DNA of 64,000 nucleotides from Domibacillus enclensis (GCF_900156125.1 NZ_FTLX01000001.1:372001-436000); one strand, 5' to 3'. Positions 27,421 through 38,814 are shown, counted from the first letter of the stretch. A program made the numbers and translations. Notes: a model not told the origin generated them from the letters alone.

Positions 27421-28698
27421 TTATTTGACAAGCTGGTGCAAATGATCGAAAAATTCCGGGTAGGAAACGGCAATCGCTTCATGATCATGAATGCTGAGTT
27501 CGCCTTCTGCAATAAGAGAGGCAATCGCCATTACCATGCCAATTCGGTGGTCGCCATGTGAGGAAACCGAGCCGCCGTGCAAAGACGATTTTCCACGGAT
27601 GATCATGCCGTCATCCGTCGCTTCAATGTCAGCGCCGAGCTTTTTCAGCTCGTCCACAACCGTGTCGATCCGGTTCGTTTCTTTTACCTTTAATTCTTCT
27701 GCATCCCGAATGATCGTATCTCCTTCTGCCTGCGTGGCAAGCAGCGCAATGACGGGAATTTCATCAATTAAGCGCGGGATAATCGCTCCGCTGATTTCTG
27801 TTCCTTTTAATTGCGAGGTTTTCACCGTAATGGTACCGATCTCTTCGCCTTCAGCAGACGTTTTTTCAATCGTCATCTCTGCGCCCATTTGTTTAAACAC
27901 ATCAATAATACCGGTGCGCGTTTCGTTTAATCCTGTATTTTCCAGCACAACCTCACTGTTCGGGGTGATCGCCGCTGCCACCATAAAAAAGGCAGCAGAT
28001 GAAATATCGCCTGGTACATAGACATCGGTTCCTTTAAACGATTGTCCGCCCTGCACGATAATCCGGTCACCTTCGCGGCGGATGCTGCCGCCAAACTGTT
28101 CAATCATCTTTTCTGTATGATCACGCGTTGCTTCGGGCTCGATAATGACTGATTCTCCGTCTGCTTGAAGCGCCGCAAATAAAACAGCCGATTTCACCTG
28201 TGCACTGGCAACAGGCAGCTTGTACTGGGCCGTGTTGAGCTTTTTGCCTCGAATCGAAAGAGGGGTAAAGCGGCCGTTGTCACGCCCGGCAATGTCTGCT
28301 CCCATCGATGCAAGCGGAACCGTTACGCGGTCCATCGGGCGCTTGCCGATGGACTCGTCACCGATCATAACGGAATGAAACGGGCGTCCGGCTAATATGC
28401 CAAGCATTAGGCGTGTTGTCGTGCCTGAATTGCCTGTATCCAAAATGGCAGAAGGCTCTTTTAAGCCATCCCATCCTGCACCGTGGACAATGATTTCGTC
28501 CTTTGTTTCGTCAATCTGCACGCCGAGCTTGCGAAAGCAGTCGATCGTGCTTAAACAGTCTTCCCCTTTTAGAAAATGGCGGATTGTTGTCGTTCCTTCC
28601 GCCAGTGCACCAAACATAATAGATCGGTGAGAAATCGACTTGTCCCCCGGCACTTCAATGGTTCCGCCAAGAGACGGCTTATTAAACTGTAGTTTCAT
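27421..28698 (-). CDS. aroA: 5-enolpyruvylshikimate-3-phosphate synthase
   Basis: A 425-residue EPSP synthase joining shikimate 3-phosphate and PEP (named aroE in B. subtilis). The motifs [17 protein letters not shown] near the start, the [16 protein letters not shown] segment and [10 protein letters not shown] are clear; the C-terminal [13 protein letters not shown] block is also kept. Last gene of the aroC-aroB-aroH-hisC-tyrA-aroA cluster, 15 bp after tyrA. Confidence 0.97.
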   Translation of the reverse strand: MKLQFNKPSLGGTIEVPGDKSISHRSIMFGALAEGTTTIRHFLKGEDCLSTIDCFRKLGVQIDETKDEIIVHGAGWDGLKEPSAILDTGNSGTTTRLMLGILAGRPFHSVMIGDESIGKRPMDRVTVPLASMGADIAGRDNGRFTPLSIRGKKLNTAQYKLPVASAQVKSAVLFAALQADGESVIIEPEATRDHTEKMIEQFGGSIRREGDRIIVQGGQSFKGTDVYVPGDISSAAFFMVAAAITPNSEVVLENTGLNETRTGIIDVFKQMGAEMTIEKTSAEGEEIGTITVKTSQLKGTEISGAIIPRLIDEIPVIALLATQAEGDTIIRDAEELKVKETNRIDTVVDELKKLGADIEATDDGMIIRGKSSLHGGSVSSHGDHRIGMVMAIASLIAEGELSIHDHEAIAVSYPEFFDHLHQLVK

Positions 28699-28713
28699 TT
28701 GGAAAACCCTCTC

Positions 28714-29817
28714 TTATGCTAAAAATAAATCGTATGTCGTTTTTTGTTCAAGGCAGCTCTTCGCCCGCAGACGGTCTTTTTCATTTTGAAAGCTGATGAC
28801 AAGAACCCCAAAGACGTCGTCTCTCGTTTCGACAATCCGAATGTTCGTAATGCTGATTCGTTCATCTGCTAAATAGCCCGTTAGCTCTGAAATGACTCCC
28901 GGATAATCCGGTACATCTACATACATTTCGTAAAAAGCAGGAATCGCCCCTTTGGATGCAGCCGGCAGCCCGTCCCGGAAGGCTTTTGCTTCGGAAAAAT
29001 AACGGTACAGTCCTTCTTCATCTTCCGTTTCCAAAATGGACAGGACATCGTTCATTTCATTCCGCCAATCGGATAACAGCGTGACCAGTGTTTTCTTATT
29101 ATGAAGAGAAATGTCCTTCCACATTTCCGGGTTCGATGACGCAATGCGGGTAATGTCCCGGAATCCACCCGCAGCCAGCCGTTCGATCAACGGGTTTTGA
29201 TCATTATACTTTTGAGCCTGATGAACGAGCGAGGCGGCGATAATATGCGGAAAATGACTGATCACTCCTGTCATTTCATCATGCTCTTCCGCTGTCACTT
29301 CCAATATTTTCGCACGGGTTCCTTCCAGCCACTTTTTCAAGATGGCTGTGTGCTTTTCTTCCGCTGCACTGCCAGGCGTCAGCAAATAAAAAGCATTTTC
29401 AAACAAAAGCTCCTTTGATGCCGCCACTCCGCTTTTATGTGATCCCGCCATCGGATGGCCGCCGATAAAAGCAATGCCTTTTTCACTTAAAAGAGAGGCC
29501 CGGTTCATAATACGGGTTTTCGTGCTGCCGGTATCTGTAATCAGCACCCCTGTTTTTAATTCAAGGCCAGCCAGGAGCTCAATCATTTGTTCTGTTTTTA
29601 ACACAGGAACGGCCAAAATGATTAAATCCGCTTTTAAGGCGCCTTCTTCAAACGAGACGGCTCGTTCATCAATGATATTTAAGGCTTCCGCAAGCCCAAG
29701 TTCAGATTCACGCACGTCAAATCCAATGATGGTTGCCTGCGGATGGGCTTTTTTGATCGCTTTCGCCAGCGATCCGCCAATTAAGCCAAGACCGGCAATA
29801 AATACATTTCCTCTCAT
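28714..29817 (-). CDS. tyrA: Prephenate dehydrogenase
   Basis: A 367-residue enzyme making 4-hydroxyphenylpyruvate for tyrosine. The NAD motif GLGLIGGSLAKAIKK is at the N-terminus, GGHPMAGSHKSGV marks the substrate site, and a C-terminal ACT domain (from about residue 295: YVDVPDYPGVISELTGYLA) suggests feedback control by tyrosine. It lies 14 bp after hisC. Confidence 0.96.
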   Translation of the reverse strand: MRGNVFIAGLGLIGGSLAKAIKKAHPQATIIGFDVRESELGLAEALNIIDERAVSFEEGALKADLIILAVPVLKTEQMIELLAGLELKTGVLITDTGSTKTRIMNRASLLSEKGIAFIGGHPMAGSHKSGVAASKELLFENAFYLLTPGSAAEEKHTAILKKWLEGTRAKILEVTAEEHDEMTGVISHFPHIIAASLVHQAQKYNDQNPLIERLAAGGFRDITRIASSNPEMWKDISLHNKKTLVTLLSDWRNEMNDVLSILETEDEEGLYRYFSEAKAFRDGLPAASKGAIPAFYEMYVDVPDYPGVISELTGYLADERISITNIRIVETRDDVFGVLVISFQNEKDRLRAKSCLEQKTTYDLFLA

Positions 29818-29831
29818 GGGCGAAGCACCTT

Positions 29832-30929
29832 CTATCTTTTTACAGTTTCAGCCAAAAAGCTTTTCATCGCGTTTAAAACGCCGTTATTTTGTTCTGTGGA
29901 ACCGACCGTTACGCGAACAGTGCCCGGAATGCCGAGTGCTGCGCCTGAGCGGACGATATATCCTTTTGACATTAAATATTCAAACAGCTCATTGCTGTCA
30001 CAGTTAAAGTCGATCAAAATGAAGTTTGCTTCAGACGGATAATACGAAAGGCCGTTTTCCTGACAAAATGCATAAAACTGCTCGAGTCCTTCTTTGTTAG
30101 CTGCTCGGCAATTGTCAATAAATTCTTGGTCACCAATGGCGGCTCCCGCTGCTTTTTGCGCCAGTGAGTTCACATTAAACGGCTCCCGCACCGGGTCCAG
30201 CTGCGCAATAAGCGATTCATTGGCCATTCCGTAGCCTACGCGGAATGCCGCGAGCCCGTACACTTTTGAAAACGTGCGCAGCACAATAACATTGCTGTAT
30301 TCCTTGATAATATCAAGGGCATTGTAATAATCATCTGCTGTGACATATTCATAGTACGCTTCATCCAGAACGACAAATACACCTTCCGGAACACGGTCAA
30401 GAAAGCCGCGCAGCTGCACGTCCGTTATGTAGACACCCGTTGGATTGTTCGGGCTGCACAGCCAGACAATGGCTGTGTTTTCATCAATGGACTGTGCCAT
30501 CTTGTCCAGATCATGGGCCCCATTCACCAGTTCAATCTCGCGTACTTCCGCGCCCTCTACAATCGCATTGTGGCGATATTGCGGGAAAGATGGTGTCGGC
30601 ATGATTGTGTTTTTGCCGGGTTCAAGCATCGCCCGGGAAATCATCATAATAATTTCATCTGAACCGTTTCCGAAAATAAGCTGTTTTTCAGACACGTTTA
30701 AAAAGTGTGCTAGCTCCGTGCGCAGCCCGGTTGTGTAACCGTCCGGGTAAATCGCAAAGGAATCGGCATAGGTCCGAATGCACTCTTTCACTTTTTCAGA
30801 AGAGCCAAACGGATTTTCATTCGAGGCAAGCTTCACAACATCCGACAGACCGTACGCCTTTTTCACTTGATCGGTTGTACGTCCCGGCTGATACGCCTTT
30901 AACGTCAATATTTGTTCTTTCCACTTCAT
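29832..30929 (-). CDS. hisC: Histidinol-phosphate/aromatic aminotransferase
   Basis: A 365-residue PLP aminotransferase, used for histidine and also aromatic amino acids in Bacillus. Seen: LASNENPFGSSEKV, CSPNNPTG, DEAYYEYV and the PLP lysine region RTFSKVYGLAAFRVGYG. The start at 30929 (MKWKEQI) has GAGGAG upstream; a TTG three codons earlier is too close to it. In B. subtilis trpEDCFBA lies between aroH and hisC; here aroH ends only 16 bp upstream. Confidence 0.95.
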   Translation of the reverse strand: MKWKEQILTLKAYQPGRTTDQVKKAYGLSDVVKLASNENPFGSSEKVKECIRTYADSFAIYPDGYTTGLRTELAHFLNVSEKQLIFGNGSDEIIMMISRAMLEPGKNTIMPTPSFPQYRHNAIVEGAEVREIELVNGAHDLDKMAQSIDENTAIVWLCSPNNPTGVYITDVQLRGFLDRVPEGVFVVLDEAYYEYVTADDYYNALDIIKEYSNVIVLRTFSKVYGLAAFRVGYGMANESLIAQLDPVREPFNVNSLAQKAAGAAIGDQEFIDNCRAANKEGLEQFYAFCQENGLSYYPSEANFILIDFNCDSNELFEYLMSKGYIVRSGAALGIPGTVRVTVGSTEQNNGVLNAMKSFLAETVKR

Positions 30930-30945
30930 CTTCTGCAAGCTCCTC

Positions 30946-31317
30946 TCAATTCGTCGATTTCTGCAAATCCGGGCGTAGGACGACCGCCCCTTCTAAATAA
31001 ATGTGCTGAATATCCTTTTGAGGTATGTCTGTGTTCACATGCATCATAATCCGAATGCACCGCTCCAGACCGCCTTTAATGGCCAGCTCCTGCATGCACA
31101 TAACCGGCACATATTCCCAGCCAGCCTGTTCACGAAGGGCTTTGGCTGGAAACATGGAATCTAAATCATCTGTTGCCGATATAAAAGCAGAGCATACTGA
31201 TTCTGGATCAATGTTATTTTGCTTAATCATTTCAGCGATCAGCCGTTCCGTTGCTTCCACCATCAGCGTACCTTCATTTGCCGGTACTGTAATGGCTCCA
31301 CGAATGCCTCTTACCAT
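30946..31317 (-). CDS. aroH: Chorismate mutase (AroH class)
   Basis: A 123-residue trimeric chorismate mutase, chorismate to prephenate. It begins MVRGIRGAITVPANE and contains the conserved SATDDLDSMFPAKALREQ-type segment and YVPVMCMQELAI, with active-site arginine R6 and the segment ERCIRIMMHVNTDIP. It overlaps aroB by 7 bp and is followed directly by hisC rather than the trp operon. Confidence 0.95.
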   Translation of the reverse strand: MVRGIRGAITVPANEGTLMVEATERLIAEMIKQNNIDPESVCSAFISATDDLDSMFPAKALREQAGWEYVPVMCMQELAIKGGLERCIRIMMHVNTDIPQKDIQHIYLEGAVVLRPDLQKSTN

Positions 31318-32405
31318 TGGTCGGCCTCCTTTCGGACATGTTCTTCGATTTTTTGCAATTCTTCCTTTGTCATATCCGTCACGTACGGTTCGCCAATGCT
31401 ATTGAGCAGCACAAACCGGACTGTTCCTCCATACGCCTTTTTATCACGGGTCATCACCTGGTAGACTTCTTCAAACGAAAAGCGAAGCCCTGCTTCAACC
31501 GGATAGCCGACACCTTTCAGCCAGGAGGCAAAAGACGGAATATCATATGTCAAACCATTTTTGTATTCGGATGCGTACAGGGCAAAGATCATGCCGCACG
31601 CAACGGCTTCCCCGTGTGCTACTTTGCCGTAGCCGGAAAGAGCTTCAACAGCATGTCCATACGTATGGCCAAAGTTTAAAAACGCACGGACACCCGTTTC
31701 TTTTTCATCTTCTTTGACGATAGCTCCTTTGATTTCAATGCCTTTTTGAAGACACGTTTCCAAAAACGCTCCGTTAATATCCGCTGTTTCTTGAACATTT
31801 TGCAAAATGTCCTGCAGCATGGCTTCATCGGCAATAAACGCATGCTTAATTACTTCTGCAAAGCCGCTCCTCGTTTCTTTTGGAGAAAGGGACGGCAAAA
31901 AGGACGTATCGTAAAGAACCGCTTCCGGCTGGTGAAAAGCACCAATCATATTTTTGCCAAGCGGATGGTTAATCGCCGTTTTGCCTCCGACCGCGCTGTC
32001 ATGAGCCAGAATCGTTGTCGGCACTTGAATAAAAGGAATACCGCGCATATAGCTTGCTGCACAAAAGCCAGCCAGGTCGCCGCACGCTCCGCCGCCAAAG
32101 GCGATCACGAGCGAATGGCGGTCAAGCGCTGCTTCGAGCATGGCCGATAAGCACTGTTCAAACACTTGAAAGGACTTGGCTGATTCACCGGCCGGCACCA
32201 TATGCCAGTCAGAAGGAATGTTTGGCGGCAGCGTCCTTTTTAATGCATCGCCGTGAAGGGCGTATACGGCTTCATCGGCAATGACAAACAGACGTGTCGG
32301 CTGCTTTGGCATTTGTGCCAGAACGGTGCTTATTTCCTGCACCGCATTTTCCCCGATCAGAACGGGATACGTTTTATTTGCTGTTTCAACCGTAACGCAG
32401 TTCAT
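31311..32405 (-). CDS. aroB: 3-dehydroquinate synthase
   Basis: A 364-residue NAD- and metal-dependent enzyme converting DAHP to 3-dehydroquinate. The motifs GGACGDLAGFCAASYMRG, PTTILAHDSAVGGKTAINH, and the metal-binding FLNFGHTYGHAVE are all intact. It lies 4 bp after aroC and overlaps aroH, consistent with one transcript. Confidence 0.96.
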   Translation of the reverse strand: MNCVTVETANKTYPVLIGENAVQEISTVLAQMPKQPTRLFVIADEAVYALHGDALKRTLPPNIPSDWHMVPAGESAKSFQVFEQCLSAMLEAALDRHSLVIAFGGGACGDLAGFCAASYMRGIPFIQVPTTILAHDSAVGGKTAINHPLGKNMIGAFHQPEAVLYDTSFLPSLSPKETRSGFAEVIKHAFIADEAMLQDILQNVQETADINGAFLETCLQKGIEIKGAIVKEDEKETGVRAFLNFGHTYGHAVEALSGYGKVAHGEAVACGMIFALYASEYKNGLTYDIPSFASWLKGVGYPVEAGLRFSFEEVYQVMTRDKKAYGGTVRFVLLNSIGEPYVTDMTKEELQKIEEHVRKEADQW

Positions 32406-32409
32406 TGGC

Positions 32410-33585
32410 TTAAAACTCCTTTGCGTACGATTTATGTTCCTCGACCTGGCGGATTAAATGGTCCATCCGGTCGCCATTAAACTGCTCCAGAATCGCATTC
32501 GCCAGCTCCCACGCAACAGCTGCTTCTGCCACAACGGCTGCGGCTGGCACTGCGCATGCGTCTGAACGCTCGATGCTTGCCGAGAACGTTTCCTTCGTAT
32601 CAATGTCCACACTTTCAAGCGGCTTGTAGAGCGTCGGGATCGGCTTCATAACGCCGCGGACGACAACCGGCATGCCGTTGGTCATCCCGCCTTCAAAGCC
32701 GCCTAGACGGTTTGTTTTCCGGTAAAAGCCTTTTTCCTCGTTCCAGGCGATTTCGTCATGCACTTCACTGCCGAACTTTCGTGCCGCTTCAAACCCGATG
32801 CCGATTTCAACGCCTTTAAAGGCATTGATGCTGACGATGGCCGCGGCTACTTTTGCATCCAGCTTGCGGTCATAATGCACGTAGCTGCCAATTCCAATCG
32901 GCATGCCTTCTGCAATGACTTCTACTACACCGCCGATCGAATCGCCGTTTTTCTTTGCTTGATCGATCGCTTCAATCATCTTTGCGCCTGCTTCTTCATC
33001 AAGGCAGCGCACAGAGGAAGCTTCACTTCGCTCCTGAAGCTCTTTTATCGTTTCAAACTGAAGGTTCTCAGCACGGATGCCGCCAATTTCAATAACGTGT
33101 GAGCCGATTTCCACTCCGAGCAGCTTCAGCAATTTTTTAGCTGCGGCGCCTGCTGCTACACGTACGGTTGTTTCACGTGCCGATGAACGCTCCAGCACAT
33201 TCCGCATGTCCCGGTGTCCATATTTAATGCCGCCGTTTAAGTCAGCATGTCCCGGGCGCGGGCGCGTAATTTTGCGCTTGATTTCTTCGGCTGCTTCTTC
33301 GCTGTCGAGCTGCTCGATGCCCATAATTTTTGTCCAGTGCTTCCAATCGTCATTTTCAACGACTAATGTAACCGGCGAACCGAGCGTATGACCGTGGCGC
33401 ACACCTGACTTGATCGCAACTAAATCTTTTTCGATCTGCATGCGGCGGCCGCGGCCGTGTCCTTTTTGACGGCGCAAAAGGTCTGTATTCACATCCTCCG
33501 CCAAAAGCTCCATTCCGGCTGGAAGTCCTTCAATAATTGCCGTTAATTGTGGTCCATGTGATTCCCCTGCTGTTAAATATCTCAT
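32410..33585 (-). CDS. aroC: Chorismate synthase
   Basis: A 391-residue FMN-dependent enzyme removing phosphate from EPSP to give chorismate (named aroF in B. subtilis). The start [20 protein letters not shown] and the motifs [26 protein letters not shown] and [17 protein letters not shown] are diagnostic. First gene of the aromatic cluster, about 120 bp after cheR. Confidence 0.97.
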   Translation of the reverse strand: MRYLTAGESHGPQLTAIIEGLPAGMELLAEDVNTDLLRRQKGHGRGRRMQIEKDLVAIKSGVRHGHTLGSPVTLVVENDDWKHWTKIMGIEQLDSEEAAEEIKRKITRPRPGHADLNGGIKYGHRDMRNVLERSSARETTVRVAAGAAAKKLLKLLGVEIGSHVIEIGGIRAENLQFETIKELQERSEASSVRCLDEEAGAKMIEAIDQAKKNGDSIGGVVEVIAEGMPIGIGSYVHYDRKLDAKVAAAIVSINAFKGVEIGIGFEAARKFGSEVHDEIAWNEEKGFYRKTNRLGGFEGGMTNGMPVVVRGVMKPIPTLYKPLESVDIDTKETFSASIERSDACAVPAAAVVAEAAVAWELANAILEQFNGDRMDHLIRQVEEHKSYAKEF

Positions 33586-33704
33586 TTTCCTGCTCCCTTC
33601 AGTACGTTAAAGCGGTTATGTACTACTATATCATACTTCAAATTATTTAGAACAGCCGAAACGACTGTTTTTGAGAATTTTATCACAATTCGTTTCAGTC
33701 GGCT

Positions 33705-34502
<798 letters not shown>

Positions 34503-34553
34503 TCATTCCTTTATTATAGAGTATTTAAAGCAAAGAAATAGTCTTATTTGCAC

Positions 34554-34591
34554 AAAAAAAGAGTTTCCGGCGAAGGAATGCCGAAAACTCT
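34554..34591 (-). terminator. Terminator after ndk
   Basis: GAGTTTTCGGC and GCCGGAAACTC form a stem with a short loop followed by seven T residues on the minus strand, just after the ndk stop. Confidence 0.88.
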
Positions 34592-34601
34592 CACTTTTAT
34601 A

Positions 34602-35048
34602 TTAGTATATCCATTCCGAACCTGACTTCGTGTAATCTGTCAGCTCTTCTTGTTTAAAGAAAATATTGATTTCCCGCTCTGCACTTTCAGGTGAATCCGA
34701 TCCGTGAATCACGTTTTTGCCGACAATGACACCGTAATCACCGCGAATTGTTGCAGGTGCGGCATCCTTCGGGTTTGTAGAACCCATCATTTGACGCGCA
34801 ACTGAAATGACGTTTTCGCCTTCCCATACCATTGCAAAAACAGGACCTGACGTAATAAAGTCGACCAGCTCCCCGAAAAAAGGACGCTCTTTATGCTCAC
34901 CATAATGCTGTTCGGCTGTTTCGCGCGAGACGTGCATCAGCTTTGCACCGACAAGACGAAATCCCTTTTTTTCAAACCGGGACACAATCTCCCCAATCAG
35001 TCCGCGCTGTACCCCATCTGGCTTTACCATTAAGTATGTTTTCTCCAT
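34602..35048 (-). CDS. ndk: Nucleoside diphosphate kinase
   Basis: A 148-residue enzyme balancing NTP pools. The active-site motif [16 protein letters not shown] carries the phospho-histidine. The N-terminal [20 protein letters not shown] is typical. AGGAGTGGTG precedes the start. It sits between hepT and cheR, as in B. subtilis. Confidence 0.97.
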   Translation of the reverse strand: MEKTYLMVKPDGVQRGLIGEIVSRFEKKGFRLVGAKLMHVSRETAEQHYGEHKERPFFGELVDFITSGPVFAMVWEGENVISVARQMMGSTNPKDAAPATIRGDYGVIVGKNVIHGSDSPESAEREINIFFKQEELTDYTKSGSEWIY

Positions 35049-35142
35049 CGTTCACCACTCCTGTGTTATGTATACCGCTTTCATGCGGACATGAAGAATC
35101 GTACCACTTCCACTGGAAATTTACAACGCTTTCATGGAAAAA

Positions 35143-36105
35143 TTAATATTTTCTTTTTCCAATAAACAGGGCAATATCCCGAAGAGAATTACGATGGCGT
35201 CCCACTGGCAGCTCATCTAAAATGGCCAGTGCCCGGTCAAGGTATTGGCGGCTCATCACATGAGACCGTTCAATCACATCGCTGTCCTTTAGCAGATCAA
35301 TGATCGCATCGATCTCCTCACGGCTTGAATGCGCATGAACAGTCCCGATTCGCTCACGCATGGCTTCATTTTCCATCGCGTACAAAACGGGCAGTGTAAT
35401 ATTTCCTTGAAGCAGGTCACCGCCAGCAGGCTTGCCCAATTCTTTTTCACTGGCTGTAAAATCAAGAATGTCATCTGTAATTTGAAAAGACATACCGACG
35501 TTATAGCCGAAATCGTACAATTTCTGGTGAACGGAAGCAGGAGCGCCAGCCGCAATCGCCCCAAGCTGACAGCTGGCCGCAATCAAAATCGCCGTCTTGC
35601 GCTTAATTCTGCGGAGATAATCACGCAGATGCTGATCGTAGCGATACTTGTCCTGGATCTGAATGATTTCGCCAATACATAGCTCCGTCATTGTACGAGA
35701 TAAGATGCGGTGGGCTTCCACGTCATCAATTTTCGTCATACTTTCAAGCGCTGCTGCAAATATGTAATCTCCTGCGTACATCGCAACCCGGTTGTCCCAT
35801 TCTGCTTTTACTGTATGCTCCCCCCGGCGGATTACCGCATCATCAATGACATCATCGTGGACGAGTGAAGCCATGTGAATTAATTCCAGTGAAGCGGCCG
35901 CGTATTTCACCCGGTGAATATCGTAATCTCCGAATTTCGCTCCCAGCAAAAGCATGACCGGGCGGATTCGCTTGCCGCCCGCCTGCAAAAGGTGAACAGA
36001 TGCTTCTTGTAAAATAGGCGAGGTGGAGCCGACAGCTTGCTCCAGTTCTTTTTCGATTATATCAATATCGCTTTTCAAGCGTGTGTAAATCAGTTTAATG
36101 TTCAT
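35143..36105 (-). CDS. hepT: Heptaprenyl diphosphate synthase component II
   Basis: A 320-residue trans-prenyltransferase large subunit that, with HepS, makes the C35 side chain of menaquinone-7. Both aspartate-rich motifs are present: LVHDDVIDDAVIRR and SFQITDDILDFTA. The ATG at 36105 follows GGGTGAAG; a GTG three codons upstream is less likely. Order hepS-menG-hepT is conserved. Confidence 0.96.
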   Translation of the reverse strand: MNIKLIYTRLKSDIDIIEKELEQAVGSTSPILQEASVHLLQAGGKRIRPVMLLLGAKFGDYDIHRVKYAAASLELIHMASLVHDDVIDDAVIRRGEHTVKAEWDNRVAMYAGDYIFAAALESMTKIDDVEAHRILSRTMTELCIGEIIQIQDKYRYDQHLRDYLRRIKRKTAILIAASCQLGAIAAGAPASVHQKLYDFGYNVGMSFQITDDILDFTASEKELGKPAGGDLLQGNITLPVLYAMENEAMRERIGTVHAHSSREEIDAIIDLLKDSDVIERSHVMSRQYLDRALAILDELPVGRHRNSLRDIALFIGKRKY

Positions 36106-36126
36106 TTTCTTCACCCGGCTTTTGGT

Positions 36127-36834
36127 CTAATATGTTTTGTTCCCGTAATGGGTGGCCGCAACCCCGCCTGTATGTGCTTTAAACCGCACATTTTCAAAGC
36201 CGGCCTGCTGAAACATCCGGGCAAGCTCCTTCATATCCGGAAAATGACGCGCGGACTCCTGGAGCCACGAATACTCCTCATAGCTTTTGGCGAATAAGCG
36301 GCCAATCGCTGGCATCACGTAGCGGAAATAAAGCATGTATCCTTCTTTAAAGACAGGAAGCTGCGGCTGGCTTGTTTCCAGACAAACAGCCATCCCGCCA
36401 GGTTTTAGCACACGGTTCATTTCGCTTAAAACCTGTAAATAGTCCGGCACATTGCGAAGGCCAAAGCCAATCGTTACATAGTCAAACGTATTGTCTTCAA
36501 ACGGAAGCTCCATCGCATTCCCATGAATAAGCTCGACCTGCTCCATGCCGGCAGCTGCTACTTTTTGTTCTCCTACAGCCAGCATGTTCTGGCTGAAATC
36601 CAGACCCTTCACAGATCCTTCAGGCCCTACAGCCTCAGCAAGAGCCATCGTCCAGTCTGCTGTTCCGCAGCACACATCAAGTGCACTGGCACCCTTTGGC
36701 ACGTTCATGATCTTCATTGTGTCATTCCGCCAGCGCTTGTGCTGCTGAAAGCTGATAACGGAATTCATTTTGTCGTAATTGCCGTAAATCTTCTCAAATA
36801 CATGGTGCACTTTCTCTTCTTTAGATTGCTGCAT
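36127..36834 (-). CDS. menG: Demethylmenaquinone methyltransferase (UbiE/MenG)
   Basis: A 235-residue SAM-dependent methyltransferase for the final step of menaquinone synthesis (called menH, ubiE or gerCB in Bacillus literature). Motifs: [21 protein letters not shown] near the start (part shown), the SAM-binding [15 protein letters not shown], and [18 protein letters not shown]. The ATG at 36834 is chosen over seven upstream in-frame codons. It follows hepS after 4 bp. Confidence 0.95.
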   Translation of the reverse strand: MQQSKEEKVHHVFEKIYGNYDKMNSVISFQQHKRWRNDTMKIMNVPKGASALDVCCGTADWTMALAEAVGPEGSVKGLDFSQNMLAVGEQKVAAAGMEQVELIHGNAMELPFEDNTFDYVTIGFGLRNVPDYLQVLSEMNRVLKPGGMAVCLETSQPQLPVFKEGYMLYFRYVMPAIGRLFAKSYEEYSWLQESARHFPDMKELARMFQQAGFENVRFKAHTGGVAATHYGNKTY

Positions 36835-36838
36835 TTGG

Positions 36839-37600
36839 TCACCCTTCTCCCACAAGTCGAAGCGGCATGCTATTCACTCGGTCCCATTCCGCCTGAATGG
36901 CCGCTGCGCTGGACGATTCCACATTTTTCATCCATTTATTTAAATCTGACTGGCATTTCTCAAGTCGACGGTCAATGGCATCCATCGCCTTTTTCTTCTC
37001 GCCGCAAACACGTTCAAGCGCATCCACAACGATAATGGGCTTCTTTTTTTCGCGCTGAAGCCGGTCTAGTTCAAGTAAAAGACAGACAGCGGACCAGCAG
37101 GCTTCATCCGCATTTACTTCCGTATAAACAGACCTGATAATATCACTTTCAATAGTTTGAACAGCTTGAAAGACCGACTCCTCTGAACGAAGAAGGCCGC
37201 TATGAAGTGCCGTTTTTGTTTCATTTACTTTTTTAACGGCTTCTGCGAGCACGCCAACCCAGTGAATGCAGCCAGCTTCTGCTAGCGTTTGATAGTACAT
37301 GCCGCTGTAGTAGTCTCCTGCGAGCACAATGAGCTGGTTTTCCCTTGTCATTTCTTCTGTCAGAGGCGGGATCAAGTCATGCGTGTCAAGAGCCATCTGA
37401 ATAAGAACAGCAGCGGTCATTTGCTTTCGCGCCACGTCTGTTCTCCTTTGATTTTCGTCAAAAGCGAGCATTAAAGCAGATGCCCGCAGCGGATTCACAG
37501 CCGGATGTCCGAGCACGTTATCTAAAAAAGGCTGCCGGCAAGCCTGATTAATTTCTTCGAGTAGAGCTCTTTTTTGCTCCTGCCACTCCGTCATTGCCAA
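36839..37600 (-). CDS. hepS: Heptaprenyl diphosphate synthase component I
   Basis: A 253-residue helical subunit without prenyltransferase aspartate motifs, as expected for HepS, which pairs with HepT and helps set chain length. The segment [20 protein letters not shown] and the [19 protein letters not shown] block match the family. Upstream, folE ends only 78 bp away; B. subtilis has mtrB (TRAP) there, and no such gene fits here. Confidence 0.92.
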   Translation of the reverse strand: MAMTEWQEQKRALLEEINQACRQPFLDNVLGHPAVNPLRASALMLAFDENQRRTDVARKQMTAAVLIQMALDTHDLIPPLTEEMTRENQLIVLAGDYYSGMYYQTLAEAGCIHWVGVLAEAVKKVNETKTALHSGLLRSEESVFQAVQTIESDIIRSVYTEVNADEACWSAVCLLLELDRLQREKKKPIIVVDALERVCGEKKKAMDAIDRRLEKCQSDLNKWMKNVESSSAAAIQAEWDRVNSMPLRLVGEG

Positions 37601-37678
37601 AACCCCTCACTCTTGAATCGGTTATTCATCGTTTTCCGTTCTTTGATTACGTATGTTTAGTATAGCATACTCACACGA

Positions 37679-38248
37679 TCATGACGAACGAATGAGCGAA
37701 AGCAATTCCGTGCGAAGCTGGGCATCATTTTCATATAAGCCCCTCGCAGCGGTTGTGACGGTTTTTGCGCCAGGCTTTTTCACTCCGCGCATCGCCATGC
37801 ACATATGCTCGGCTTCCACAATAACCATGGCGCCATGCGGTTCAAGCATTTCCATAATCGCATTGGCGACGTCGCTAGTGATCCGCTCCTGCAATTGAGG
37901 ACGGCGCGCAACAGATTCCACGGCCCGGGCCAGCTTGCTGAGACCTGTCACTTTTCCCCCTTTTGGCAAATATGCGACATGTGCATGGCCGAAGAAAGGA
38001 ACAAGATGATGCTCACACATCGAATAAAACGGAATATCCTTTACTAAAACAAGCTCTTCATATTGTTCTTCAAAAACGGTTGCAAAATAGTGTTTTGGAT
38101 CTACGTGAAGCCCTGAGAATGCTTCTTCGTACATTTTTGCCACCCGCTTTGGTGTATCCACTAAGCCTTCCCGGTCCGGGTTTTCCCCAACTGCTTCTAA
38201 AATGAGCCTTACTGCCTGCTGAATCTTGGCGTGATCTACTTCTGACAT
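37679..38248 (-). CDS. folE: GTP cyclohydrolase I
   Basis: A 189-residue enzyme (MtrA in B. subtilis) turning GTP into 7,8-dihydroneopterin triphosphate for folate. The zinc ligands are in [20 protein letters not shown], with the second zinc cysteine in [14 protein letters not shown]. The ATG at 38248 has AGGAGTGG upstream. It follows hbs, as in B. subtilis, but the TRAP gene that normally follows is absent. Confidence 0.96.
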   Translation of the reverse strand: MSEVDHAKIQQAVRLILEAVGENPDREGLVDTPKRVAKMYEEAFSGLHVDPKHYFATVFEEQYEELVLVKDIPFYSMCEHHLVPFFGHAHVAYLPKGGKVTGLSKLARAVESVARRPQLQERITSDVANAIMEMLEPHGAMVIVEAEHMCMAMRGVKKPGAKTVTTAARGLYENDAQLRTELLSLIRSS

Positions 38249-38347
38249 CTTCACCACTCCTGTTAATATATACTACACTTTTTTATGTTTGTGCTGCACT
38301 TCATCTTAGCATAACCGCCTGCAAACCGGCAAAAAGAAGTGTTCACA

Positions 38348-38384
38348 AAAAGAGACTGCCCGATTAGGGGCAGCCTCATCTTTA
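38348..38384 (-). terminator. Terminator after hbs
   Basis: AGGCTGCCC and GGGCAGTCT form a stem with a short loop followed by TTTTT on the minus strand, separating hbs from folE. Confidence 0.82.
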
Positions 38385-38402
38385 GCCAATTTGGCTATGT
38401 AC

Positions 38403-38675
38403 TTATTTAACTGCGTCTTTCAACGCTTTGCCCGGTTTGAATGCCGGTACTTTGCTTGCTGCGATTTCGATTTCTTCGCCTGTTTGCGGGTTGCGTCCTT
38501 TACGTGCAGAACGTTCGCGTACTTCAAAGTTTCCGAAGCCGATTAGTTGTACTTTGTCGCCTTTTGCCAATGTATCTTGGATGGCATCAAAAATAGCGTC
38601 AACCGCTTTAGTCGCGTCTTTCTTAGAAAGTTCAGCTGTTTCAGCAACTTCATTAATCAAATCAGTTTTGTTCAT
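38403..38675 (-). CDS. hbs: HU DNA-binding protein
   Basis: A 90-residue HU-type nucleoid protein. The start at 38675 ([12 protein letters not shown]) follows GGAGGTGA; an upstream in-frame start seven codons earlier is leader. The DNA-binding arm [24 protein letters not shown] and the end [12 protein letters not shown] are standard. A 20-bp palindrome lies in its leader (38708-38727). Confidence 0.97.
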   Translation of the reverse strand: MNKTDLINEVAETAELSKKDATKAVDAIFDAIQDTLAKGDKVQLIGFGNFEVRERSARKGRNPQTGEEIEIAASKVPAFKPGKALKDAVK

Positions 38676-38707
38676 GCCATTCACCTCCTCCCGCATGAGA
38701 CCCGATA

Positions 38708-38727
38708 AACATTGTTATATCAATGTT
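38708..38727. promoter_or_regulatory. Palindrome in the hbs leader
   Basis: AACATTG and CAATGTT flank six bases, a perfect inverted repeat about 33 bases before the hbs start codon. It could be an operator or an RNA stem in the leader. No known operator was recognised. Confidence 0.45.
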
Positions 38728-38814
38728 TTACCGTAATTCTGTTAAAAGATTATCACATGTGTTCGGTCATATCAAGCAGAATCCATTCCAAATCGCTATT
38801 TTACGCCCTTTCCA

